A stretch of DNA of 64,000 nucleotides, from NCBI GenBank assembly GCA_905209435.1, contig CAJLTE010000007.1:1-64000 (forward strand), written 5' to 3'. The notes under the pieces are model-generated. The model ran no database searches and had not been told where the DNA came from. It saw only the letters and a list, made by a program, of their open reading frames with translations. Positions 45,979-53,151 of this stretch are shown piece by piece. The stretch comes from an uncultured Blautia sp. GTDB lineage: Bacteria; Bacillota_A; Clostridia; Lachnospirales; Lachnospiraceae. The translations under genes were made by a program, and so were the position numbers. Position 1 is the first letter of the stretch. Every line of letters starts with the position of its first letter.

Positions 45979-46893
45979 TTATTCACTTATCTGTTCAAAC
46001 GCCATATTCAGCCCCTCTGAAATAGTGAAGCTTAAATATTTTACTGTCTCATCCACATCTTTTGGTGTTACAAACATTGTATGAAGATGTGGAGCTATCA
46101 TTTCTTCCAGAAACTCTTTTTGTTCCGTTTCTTCCAGTGTATCCAGCAGATGTGCCATAGAATCATGGACAATGGTAGCTGCATCCACAACCGTGGGTAC
46201 TCCGATACCGATTACTTTTACCTGAAGATTTTCTTCCGTGAGACCTACCCTGTGATTTCCCACCCCTGATCCCGGGTTGATCCCTGTATCAGTAATCTGT
46301 ATGGTACGATTTAAACGTCTGGTGCTCCTGGCTGCAAGAGCATCAATAGCAATTACCACATCCGGTTTTGTTTCTGCTACGATTCCCTGAACGATCTCAG
46401 AAGTTTCCATTCCGGTCTGAGCCATAACGCCGGGAATGATACCGCTGGTACGATGCATTTTTTCTTTTCCAAGGCTCTGCAGACCGTATTCGCGAATCAT
46501 ATGTCTGGTTATATAGAGATTCTCTACTACATGAGGCCCCAGAGAATCCGCAGTAATAGCAGAGTTTCCCAGACCTACAACAAGAATCGACTGCTCCTGT
46601 TCCAGATTAATAAGTTTGTGCAGATGTCGCGCGATCTCCTGTGAAACTTCTCTGTGATAATCTTCATCATGTACAGAAAGTCCCGGTGCTTCAATGGTAA
46701 TATAACTTCCCTGAGGGCGTCCCATTGTCCTGGCTCCGTTTTCTGTAGTGATCTTTACTACAGTTGTACGGATATCTTTCTCTTCATCATAATCTTCCTG
46801 AATTTCCACGCCGCGTATTTCTACATTCTCTTCTGTAAACCGTTCTGTTGCCTCCAGTGCCAGGTCTGTTCTTATGCCATAACTTCCCAACAT
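45979..46893 (-). CDS. gpr: Germination protease (GPR endopeptidase)
   Basis: Spore protease, 304 residues, that degrades small acid-soluble proteins when spores germinate. It begins GIRTDLALEATE, the conserved region near the proteolytic maturation site, and continues with VGLGNSAITADSLGP, ARSTRRLNRTIQITDTGI and PGSGVGNHR. The ATG at 46893 is chosen because GGAGG lies nine bases upstream; a longer reading to 46935 lacks a signal. It is divergent from rpsT. Confidence 0.95.
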   Translation of the reverse strand: MLGSYGIRTDLALEATERFTEENVEIRGVEIQEDYDEEKDIRTTVVKITTENGARTMGRPQGSYITIEAPGLSVHDEDYHREVSQEIARHLHKLINLEQEQSILVVGLGNSAITADSLGPHVVENLYITRHMIREYGLQSLGKEKMHRTSGIIPGVMAQTGMETSEIVQGIVAETKPDVVIAIDALAARSTRRLNRTIQITDTGINPGSGVGNHRVGLTEENLQVKVIGIGVPTVVDAATIVHDSMAHLLDTLEETEQKEFLEEMIAPHLHTMFVTPKDVDETVKYLSFTISEGLNMAFEQISE

Positions 46894-46955
46894 TCTTATG
46901 TCCTCCCCTGTTTTATCCTTACTGTCTGTTATCATTATTCATTTATATTTTTAGC

Positions 46956-47005
46956 TTTTTTTGCGGAAATATGTATGTCAAGCATTTTTTTGCGGAAATA
47001 TGTAT
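46956..47005 (+). repeat. 21-bp direct repeat upstream of the rpsT promoter
   Basis: A 21-nt sequence of seven T followed by GCGGAAATATGTAT occurs at 46956-46976 and again, identical, at 46985-47005, a 29-bp period. The second copy ends at the first base of the -35 of rpsT. It may be a duplicated UP-type element. Confidence 0.8.
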
Positions 47006-47033
47006 TGACAAGAAAGACTATTTGGGATAATAT
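47005..47033 (+). promoter_or_regulatory. rpsT promoter
   Basis: TTGACA (47005-47010), 17-bp spacer and TAATAT (47028-47033), with an overlapping GATAAT two bases earlier. The leader to the TTG start is about 80 bases. Confidence 0.7.
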
Positions 47034-47121
47034 ATATAAGCATGTTCATAGAGGCGCCCGTGTCTGTTTCTATGACAGGAGTATAATAATTTTTTATCGA
47101 ATTAAATTGGAGGTGTACGAA

Positions 47122-47385
47122 TTGGCTAACATTAAATCCGCTAAGAAAAGAATTTTAGTAAACAGAACAAAAGCAGCTAGAAACAAAGCGATCAAATCCG
47201 CAGTTAAGACTTCTATCAAGAAAGTTGAAGCAGCAGTAGCAAGCAAAGATAAAGCAGCTGCAGAAGTAGCATTAAAAGATGCTGTTTCCACAATCAGCAA
47301 AGCTACATCTAAAGGTGTTTATCATAAAAACAACTGTGCAAGAAAAGTTGCTCGTTTAGCTAAAGCTGTTAACAGCATTGACTAA
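47122..47385 (+). CDS. rpsT: 30S ribosomal protein S20
   Basis: An 87-residue basic, Ala/Lys-rich helical protein of the small subunit, starting (M)ANIKSAKKRILVNRTKAARNK (motif split here as ANIKSAKKR and NRTKAARNK). The start is TTG at 47122, with GGAGGTG eight bases upstream and the universal ANIKSAKKR directly after it, so in-frame codons upstream are not translated. E. coli S20 also starts with UUG, where it is needed for autoregulation, so a similar control is plausible. Terminators follow. Confidence 0.97.
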   Translation: MANIKSAKKRILVNRTKAARNKAIKSAVKTSIKKVEAAVASKDKAAAEVALKDAVSTISKATSKGVYHKNNCARKVARLAKAVNSID

Positions 47386-47423
47386 TCATAGATTGAATTT
47401 TTAATTATAAGCTTATAATTAAA

Positions 47424-47459
47424 AGGACAGCCATCACCGTCATGTGGCTGTCTTTTTTA
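47424..47459 (+). terminator. rpsT terminator
   Basis: Stem GACAGCCA (47426-47433) with TGGCTGTC (47445-47452), an 11-base loop and six to seven T after it. Confidence 0.88.
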
Positions 47460-47485
47460 TTATCTATTAATCTATTATTTTACGC

Positions 47486-47544
47486 AAAAACACCGGCAAT
47501 ATGGGATGCTTGTATAGATGTCTCATATTTTGCCGGTGTTTTTT
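47486..47544. terminator. Bidirectional terminator between rpsT and holA
   Basis: Arms AAAAACACCGGCA (47486-47498) and TGCCGGTGTTTTT (47531-47543) with an inner partial stem. The A run on the left and T run on the right suit termination from both sides. Confidence 0.85.
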
Positions 47545-47583
47545 CATTATCATCAATTTGGCTGAATCTTTATCTGTATATTT

Positions 47584-48579
47584 TCAGCCCACATTACTCA
47601 CCTTACTGCTATATTTAATGATCAACAGTTCCACACTCAATTTATCTTCCAGTCGTCCTGTCTTTACGGATTCCTCTGCATCCACGAAATCCTTCACTGC
47701 CTGTTCCAGTTCAGATATGGTGTAGGCTCTGGCACAGGACGCAATGTTTCGCACTGCGAAGCTGGGTACGCCCAGTTTGGATGCCATCTCCGGCTGCGCC
47801 AGGCCTGCCTCGACAAACTGTTTCACCTGAAGCAGCTGACGGTATTGTTTTGCAAGGAGAAATAGAATTCTCATTGGTGGTTCTTTCAATGTCAGCAGAT
47901 CATAGTAAAGATCCAGCGCACGTTTCTGGTTCTTCTCTGTTACTGCACGGACCATATCAAATATCCTGTTGGTAGTCTGGGTAGTGCAGATTTCTTCAAT
48001 ATCCTCTGCAGTTACCACATCTCTGCCTTCTGTGTAGCAGATCAGCTTCTCCAGTTCCATTCTGAGATTTCCCATGTCAGTTCCTGTCTTTGTAAGCAGA
48101 AGTTCCATATCTCTCTGCGTAATCTTCTTTCCTGCTTTTCCAAGGATTCCAGCCGCCCAGCGCATAAGCGTTTTCTCGTCCTGTCTTGCAAATTCTGCGA
48201 TCGTACCGCAGGCTTTTACTGCTTTATACATACGGTTTCGTTTATCCACTTCGGTTTCCACAAAGACCATGCACAGATAATCCGGTAGTTCTTTCATATA
48301 GTCTGCCAGTTCCTCGCTTTTATTTTTAAAGAAACCAGTATCCTCCAGCAGAACTACTCTCCGATCCGCAAAGAATGGCATAGTTTCGCAGAGGTCGATC
48401 AGCTGTTTAACATCAATGCCTTTTCCCTCATAATGGCTGAAATTCATTGTATCGCCATCCGGATTCAGTGCTTTTTCCAGATTATGTTTATACTGCTGTT
48501 TCAGATATGCCTCTTCTCCGTATAAAAGATACGCCTGTTTAAAATTTCCTGATTTAATATCTGCCTGTATATTCTTCAA
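47584..48579 (-). CDS. holA: DNA polymerase III delta subunit
   Basis: A 331-residue clamp-loader subunit that opens the beta clamp. N-terminal AYLLYGEEAYLKQQYK is the HolA entry motif, followed by FADRRVVLLEDTGFF, MELEKLICYTEGR and the C-terminal LLAKQYRQLLQVK region. The start is TTG at 48579 with AGGGG nine bases upstream. Convergent with rpsT, as expected from the comEC-holA-rpsT order of Firmicutes, except that the nad cluster lies between it and comEC here. Confidence 0.93.
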   Translation of the reverse strand: MKNIQADIKSGNFKQAYLLYGEEAYLKQQYKHNLEKALNPDGDTMNFSHYEGKGIDVKQLIDLCETMPFFADRRVVLLEDTGFFKNKSEELADYMKELPDYLCMVFVETEVDKRNRMYKAVKACGTIAEFARQDEKTLMRWAAGILGKAGKKITQRDMELLLTKTGTDMGNLRMELEKLICYTEGRDVVTAEDIEEICTTQTTNRIFDMVRAVTEKNQKRALDLYYDLLTLKEPPMRILFLLAKQYRQLLQVKQFVEAGLAQPEMASKLGVPSFAVRNIASCARAYTISELEQAVKDFVDAEESVKTGRLEDKLSVELLIIKYSSKVSNVG

Positions 48580-48667
48580 TTTTCTACCCCTGATCTGTTT
48601 TCATATTCTCTCAATACTACTTTTATTGTACCAATTCCATGCAATAATAGCCAGTAGAAAATTGCTA

Positions 48668-48862
48668 GTTACTGTTCACACGCCACTATCCCGCGAAGTG
48701 TTTTGGCATAAATATGCCAAAATCCCGAGACATACGGCGCGAATTTATGCGATTAGCATAAATTAAGTTTGCGAAACAAACGATACTCCTTGGGCTTTGC
48801 GCAAGGAGGTTCATCTTTCCTGCATCGCAAAGCGTGTTACTGGGCACGGAGTGAACGGTAAC
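48668..48862. repeat. MITE-like palindromic element, 195 bp
   Basis: Ends are imperfect inverted repeats GTTACTGTTCAC (48668-48679) and GTGAACGGTAAC (48851-48862), 11 of 12 complementary. Inside are three perfect hairpins: TTTTGGCATA/TATGCCAAAA (48701-48722), AATTTATGC/GCATAAATT (48742-48764) and CTCCTTG/CAAGGAG (48786-48808). No coding capacity and no flanking target duplication that I can recognise with certainty. Confidence 0.65.
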
Positions 48863-48872
48863 AATTGCTATA

Positions 48873-49035
48873 GTCAAGCGGATATTCGCAATCCGCTTCG
48901 CTACTTGCTCATAACCAAATAACTGCTCCGCAGTTTATCAGAAGGAGCTTGCACTCCTCCTGATACAAGCAAGTCCCCACCCACTGCTTATTGCTTTTCG
49001 CAATTGAAGCAGGGGACTTACTTGATTTGGTTAAA
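48873..49035. repeat. Dispersed 3'-end repeat, full copy 3
   Basis: Nested inverted repeats: AGCGGAT/ATCCGCT (48877-48897), AACTGC/GCAGTT (48921-48935), an ATCAG-AGGAG stem near 48938-48963, and an outer stem joining the AAGTCCCC and GGGGACTT arms (48971-49019) around CTGCTT/AAGCAG. AACCAAAT (48913-48920) pairs with ATTTGGTT (49025-49032). The last 39 nt recur at 53112-53150. It begins one base after the nadA stop on the minus strand and may act as its terminator. Confidence 0.75.
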
Positions 49036-49036
49036 T

Positions 49037-49954
49037 TCAGCCGCCCAGTTCTACCATTCTGTGAATGCATCTTCCGGCGCCTTCCATGACATCCTGCTGA
49101 AGGAAGATTTCTTCTCCACCTTCTCCTCTTAGACAGTTATAGATATCCATAAGGGTTGTAACTTTCATATTCATGCAGGTAAGCTGCACAGTAACCGGAT
49201 AGAATTTTTTATCAGGACAGGCGAACTGAAGATGTTCTACAATGCTGTTTTCTGTTCCGATAATGAATTCTTTGTGATCAGATTTTTTTGCAAAGTCCAT
49301 GATTCCTGTTGTAGAGCCTACAAAGTCTGCCATTTCTACTACTTCCTGACGGCATTCCGGGTGTACCAGGAAAAGGGCATCCGGGTGTTCTGCACGGGCT
49401 TTTTCTACATCTTTGGCACTTACTACAATATGCCTAGGACATCCGCCTCTGTAGAATGCAAATGTTTTCTCCGGGAGTTTTTCTGCTACATAATGCCCCA
49501 GATTGGGATCCGGGATAAATAAGATTTTATCCTGTTCCAGTTTTCTACAGATCTCCACTGCTGAAGAGGAAGTAACACATACATCACATTCTGTTTTGAG
49601 TTCTGAAGTTGTGTTGATGTAGGCAACCACTGCATGATCCGGATACTGTGCTTTTAATTCACGCAGACTTTCCAGATCAAGCTGTTCTGCCATCGGACAG
49701 CCTGCTGCCGGATTTGCGAGCCATACTCTTTTTTCAGGACTTAATATTTTACATGTTTCTGCCATGAAGCGTACCCCGCACATGATCACGCCGCTGCAGT
49801 CTCTTTTGGAAGCCTGTACGCTCAGACCGTAGGAATCCCCTGTATAGTCTGCCACCTCCAGGATTTCCTGACCCTGATATGCGTGTGCAAGAATACAGAT
49901 ATCCTTTTCTTTTTTCATGCGCAGGATTTCCTGCTGAATTTCTGCTATTGTCAT
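49037..49954 (-). CDS. nadA: Quinolinate synthase
   Basis: A 305-residue iron-sulfur enzyme that condenses iminoaspartate with dihydroxyacetone phosphate to quinolinate. Motifs seen are ILAHAYQGQEILEVAD, the CGVRFMAET cysteine region, CDVCVTSSSAVEI, FIPDPNLGHYV and FLVHPECR, with a late CPD cysteine; these supply the three ligands of the [4Fe-4S] cluster in the family. Last gene of the nadB-nadC-niaR-nadA run, 33 bp after niaR. Confidence 0.96.
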   Translation of the reverse strand: MTIAEIQQEILRMKKEKDICILAHAYQGQEILEVADYTGDSYGLSVQASKRDCSGVIMCGVRFMAETCKILSPEKRVWLANPAAGCPMAEQLDLESLRELKAQYPDHAVVAYINTTSELKTECDVCVTSSSAVEICRKLEQDKILFIPDPNLGHYVAEKLPEKTFAFYRGGCPRHIVVSAKDVEKARAEHPDALFLVHPECRQEVVEMADFVGSTTGIMDFAKKSDHKEFIIGTENSIVEHLQFACPDKKFYPVTVQLTCMNMKVTTLMDIYNCLRGEGGEEIFLQQDVMEGAGRCIHRMVELGG

Positions 49955-49987
49955 TGTTTTAATTCCTTTTTCCTGATTCTGTTTTCG

Positions 49988-50530
49988 TTATTCCTGTTTC
50001 TCTTTTTCCCATGGCTGAAGCGGAGCAATGAACCCTGCTTTCTCCAGCTGTTCTCCGATCAGGTCCAGTCTTTTCTGGCTGGAAGCTTCTACCAGATGAT
50101 AATGATAACCAGAAGTCGCACTGCTTAATACTGTGGAATGGCTGCTGTTGATAGCCTCGACAAATTCATTTACATCCTGTCTGGAACGAATATCCATCTC
50201 TGCACTGACACGTCCGTAGACTCTGTGGCTGATGCTGATGTTTTTGACCCGTCCTCCGCAGTCTACGATCAGGTTTAGTTCTTCTGCTGCCTGTTCCTGT
50301 CCGTGACGTACTTTAAATTCTCTGGTACATGCAACGTCTTTATCCTGCTGCAGAACATAGCCTCTGGTAGTGGAGAGAATTCCCGGTGTAGATGCCCGTA
50401 TTACCGCCATATCCTGTACGATCACCTGCCTGCTTACCCCAAACTGTGATGCCAGTGCTCTGGCTGCGATCGGCTTCTCTGCCTGATGAAGGAGTTTTAA
50501 AATTTCGTTTCTTCTCTGCGCAGTATTCAT
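49988..50530 (-). CDS. niaR: NiaR-type NAD biosynthesis repressor (HTH-3H)
   Basis: A 180-residue regulator. The N-terminal winged helix (about residues 5-60, with ARALASQFGVSRQVIVQDM) is followed by a 3H domain with three conserved His regions, RHGQ, HRVYG and SGYHYH. NiaR (YrxA) in Bacillus and clostridia represses NAD synthesis genes when niacin is present. ATG at 50530 follows AAAGGA. It lies in the regulated cluster itself, so autoregulation through the nadB promoter is likely, although a separate 247-bp gap precedes it. Confidence 0.93.
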   Translation of the reverse strand: MNTAQRRNEILKLLHQAEKPIAARALASQFGVSRQVIVQDMAVIRASTPGILSTTRGYVLQQDKDVACTREFKVRHGQEQAAEELNLIVDCGGRVKNISISHRVYGRVSAEMDIRSRQDVNEFVEAINSSHSTVLSSATSGYHYHLVEASSQKRLDLIGEQLEKAGFIAPLQPWEKEKQE

Positions 50531-50614
50531 AAATACAATCCTTTCTGTAACAATATTTAAGCGGAATCAGGCGGATAAGCTCATATACTTCTCTGCCTGA
50601 TGTTCATTGATAAT

Positions 50615-50750
50615 ATTCCGCGAAATGTTTTCTGTGAATAAAAAAGGTACTTTTGGGATATCCCACCTACATTTCCCTGTAGATACATAGTAACAGAAAA
50701 AACGGAATATATCACACAAATTTATACGATTCATATAAATCCTGCATACT
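50615..50750. repeat. Probable degenerate relative of the palindromic element
   Basis: CCGCGAAATGTTTT and a perfect ATTTATA/TATAAAT inverted repeat around CGATTCA (near 50718-50740) echo parts of the element at 48668-48862 in the same order, with GGGATATCCC and CTACA/TGTAG palindromes between. The relation is by eye only. The gap (50531-50777) also has an ATCAGGC/GCCTGAT stem at 50566-50601. Confidence 0.4.
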
Positions 50751-50777
50751 GACAGAACGGATTATTCCCGATAAGAA

Positions 50778-51635
50778 TCATTCTTCAACTGCGTGAAGAT
50801 TCTTCATTGAAATATCAAGGATTGGTGCAGAGTGTGTCAAAGCACCGCTGGAAACGAAGTCAACACCTGTCTCCAGGATCTTTTTGATATTTTCTTTTGT
50901 AATGTTTCCGGAGCACTCTGTCTGTGCACGACCGGCGATAAAATCTACGGCTTCTTTCATCATTTCCGGTGTCATATTGTCAAGCATGATAATATCTGCG
51001 CCCGCTTCCACGGCTTCTTTTACCTGATCCATTGTCTCAACTTCAACCTCGATCTTACGGACAAACGGTGCATATTCTTTTGCCATAGCTACTGCTTTTG
51101 CAACGCTTCCTGCTGCTCCGATATGGTTATCTTTGAGCAGTACCCCGTCTGAAAGATTATATCTGTGGTTGCATCCGCCGCCTACACGTACAGCGTATTT
51201 CTCAAATACACGACAGTTCGGCGTAGTTTTTCTGGTATCAAGAAGTGTCACTTTGCTTCCTTCAAGAAGTTTTGCGACCTGACTGGTATAAGTAGCAATT
51301 CCACTCATTCTCTGAAGATAATTCAGTGCTACTCTCTCTCCGGAAAGAAGTACGCGGATATCTCCGCTCACTGTACCAAGAAGATCACCTTTCTTTACTG
51401 CATCTCCATCTTTGAAATTAAAATTAATTTCTGTTTTCTCATCTAAAATCTGGAATACTCTCGCATATACATACAGTCCGGCAATAATCCCATCTTCTTT
51501 TGCGATCAGGTCTACGGTTCCCTTGACTGCGCTGCGCATAACTGCGTTTGTGGAAACATCCTCACTTGTAATATCCTCCTGAAGCGCCATACGGATCAGC
51601 TGGTCCGCCTGCATTTTCATTGTAATCTCATTCAT
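50778..51635 (-). CDS. nadC: Nicotinate-nucleotide pyrophosphorylase (carboxylating)
   Basis: A 285-residue quinolinate phosphoribosyltransferase. The motifs ERVALNYLQRMSGIAT, LLDTRKTTPNCRVFEKYAVRVGG (as LLDTRKTTP and KYAVRVGGG), LKDNHI and EVEVETMDQ are diagnostic. It overlaps the end of nadB by eight bases, so the two are coupled. Catalyses the third step of de novo NAD synthesis. Confidence 0.97.
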   Translation of the reverse strand: MNEITMKMQADQLIRMALQEDITSEDVSTNAVMRSAVKGTVDLIAKEDGIIAGLYVYARVFQILDEKTEINFNFKDGDAVKKGDLLGTVSGDIRVLLSGERVALNYLQRMSGIATYTSQVAKLLEGSKVTLLDTRKTTPNCRVFEKYAVRVGGGCNHRYNLSDGVLLKDNHIGAAGSVAKAVAMAKEYAPFVRKIEVEVETMDQVKEAVEAGADIIMLDNMTPEMMKEAVDFIAGRAQTECSGNITKENIKKILETGVDFVSSGALTHSAPILDISMKNLHAVEE

Positions 51636-52917
51636 GGCTCATTCTCATCCTTTCAATTTCATTTAAGACTGCTGTGTGATAGCCGCTCAGCAGTTCTTCT
51701 CTGTTTTCGTATATTTTCATATCGACATCGTCTGCTTTCACATATTCCGGTGTTTCTCCAAATATCATATCATCGGCAGCTTTTCTTGCAAACACTAAAG
51801 ATTCCAGCAGAGAGTTACTTGCCAGACGGTTCTTTCCATGAACACCATTACAGCTTGTTTCTCCGCAGGCATAAAGCCCTTTCATGGAAGTTTTGCTTCC
51901 AAGATTAACCTTGATCCCGCCCATGAAATAATGCTGGGCCGGAACAACCGGGATCGGCTCTTTTCTTGGGTCAAATCCCTCTTCTATACACTGCTCATAA
52001 ATGTGTGGAAAATGCTCCATGATCGTTTTCTCACCCAGTGGGCGCATATCTTCCCAGACAAATTCTGTTCCGTCTTTTTCCATCTGCTCAAAAATCTTCT
52101 GACTCAGCAGATCTCTTGGCTGCAGCTCATTGGTAAAGCGCTGTCCGTTTTTGTCATAAAGTAATGCACCTTCTCCTCTGACTGATTCTGAAACCAGAAA
52201 ACGCCGTCCCGGTTTATGAGAAAACAATGTCGTTGGATGAATCTGTATGTAATCCAAATGTTCCAGTTCCACATGGTGTTTCATTGCAATTCCCAGACCA
52301 TCTCCTGCAATATGGGAAAAATTGGTTGAGTTTTTGAAAAGTCCTCCAATGCCTCCACAGGCAAGAACCACAAACTGGGAAAAAACAGGAATTGCCTGTT
52401 CATTCTGATCTATCACAATAATCCCACAGACAGTATTATCTTTTGAAATAAGGTCTACCATTGTCATATATTCACAGATTTCTATGTTTTCTCTTGTCTT
52501 TGCCGTATTCAGAAGACTCTGTGTAATTTCTTTTCCTGTAATATCTTCGTGGAAAAGAATTCTTGGCTGAGAGTGCGCTCCTTCTCTGGTAAATGCCAGA
52601 TTTCCCAGCCCGTCTCTTGCGAAATCCACATGATATCGTAAAAGATCTCTGATAATATCGTTGGAACTGCGGATCATCAGATCCACAGCTCTCTTATTAT
52701 TTTCATAATGTCCTGCACGCATCGTATCTTCAAAATAATTCTCATAATCTTCTTCTCCACGCAGCATACAGATTCCACCCTGTGCCAGAAAAGAATCCGA
52801 CTGGTCAGCTTCCTGTTTGGTGATCAGAAGAATATTCATTTTTTCCGGAAGATTCAACGCACAGTACAGTCCGGCAGCTCCGGTTCCTACAATAATGGCG
52901 TCATAACGTTCTTTCAT
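51628..52917 (-). CDS. nadB: L-aspartate oxidase
   Basis: A 429-residue FAD enzyme that oxidises aspartate to iminoaspartate. FAD-binding IIVGTGAAGLYCAL is at the N-terminus, and HSQPRILFHEDITG, LACGGIGGLF and NGVHGKNRLASNSLLESLVF follow. It is shorter than Bacillus or E. coli NadB, apparently lacking most of the C-terminal helical domain. The ATG at 52917 is chosen because AGGA lies nine bases upstream and the longer reading to 52971 would begin inside the -10 region of its own promoter. First gene of the nad cluster. Confidence 0.95.
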   Translation of the reverse strand: MKERYDAIIVGTGAAGLYCALNLPEKMNILLITKQEADQSDSFLAQGGICMLRGEEDYENYFEDTMRAGHYENNKRAVDLMIRSSNDIIRDLLRYHVDFARDGLGNLAFTREGAHSQPRILFHEDITGKEITQSLLNTAKTRENIEICEYMTMVDLISKDNTVCGIIVIDQNEQAIPVFSQFVVLACGGIGGLFKNSTNFSHIAGDGLGIAMKHHVELEHLDYIQIHPTTLFSHKPGRRFLVSESVRGEGALLYDKNGQRFTNELQPRDLLSQKIFEQMEKDGTEFVWEDMRPLGEKTIMEHFPHIYEQCIEEGFDPRKEPIPVVPAQHYFMGGIKVNLGSKTSMKGLYACGETSCNGVHGKNRLASNSLLESLVFARKAADDMIFGETPEYVKADDVDMKIYENREELLSGYHTAVLNEIERMRMSHE

Positions 52918-52969
52918 TTTCTTATTCCTCATGCCGGTATCATACCGGATATTCTTTTTTGTCTGTGCC

Positions 52970-53010
52970 ATTATACTACCTGACTATTTAGGTGTCAAGA
53001 CACCTAAATA
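52970..53010 (-). promoter_or_regulatory. nadB promoter overlapping a NiaR-type operator
   Basis: Minus-strand TTGACA (52998-52993) and TATAAT (52975-52970) are 17 bp apart. The -35 lies in a perfect palindrome with 12-bp arms, TATTTAGGTGTC (52985-52996) and GACACCTAAATA (52999-53010), around two bases. This matches the NiaR-type operator as I recall it, and the regulator gene is in the same cluster. Confidence 0.88.
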
Positions 53011-53099
53011 TACTATTGTAAATTTACATGATACATTGTTATTGTTTGTTCCATCTGTTCTCAGCAACGATATTCTATATACTCCACTGCTATTCCCAG

Positions 53100-53151
53100 G
53101 TCAATCGGATATTCGCAATTGAAGCAGGGGACTTACTTGATTTGATTAAAA
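53100..53151. repeat. Dispersed 3'-end repeat, copy 4
   Basis: 53112-53150 matches 48997-49035 at 38 of 39 positions, and the full 52 bp aligns to copy 1 without gaps. The comEC stop codon (53133-53135) and its last codons are inside the repeat. Confidence 0.85.

Larger units (their letters stand above)
48580..49036. other. 457-bp gene-free stretch rich in palindromes
   Basis: Between holA and nadA. It contains a MITE-like element (48668-48862) and the longest copy of the dispersed 3'-end repeat (48873-49035), both listed separately. No coding sequence is supported. Confidence 0.8.

Noticed and set aside
46654..47121. Long N-terminal extension of S20 in frame with rpsT
   Set aside because: It overlaps the gpr gene, the rpsT promoter and the ribosome binding site; the universal ANIKSAKKR start lies right after the TTG.
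52918..52971. Upstream start of nadB
   Set aside because: The ATG at 52971 overlaps the -10 hexamer, so it would not be in the transcript as a start; AGGA lies before the ATG at 52917.
48997..53150. NAD cluster as an insertion sequence or integrative element
   Set aside because: No transposase, integrase or resolvase gene is present and all genes are metabolic; only the flanking repeats remain as a hint, reported as a finding.
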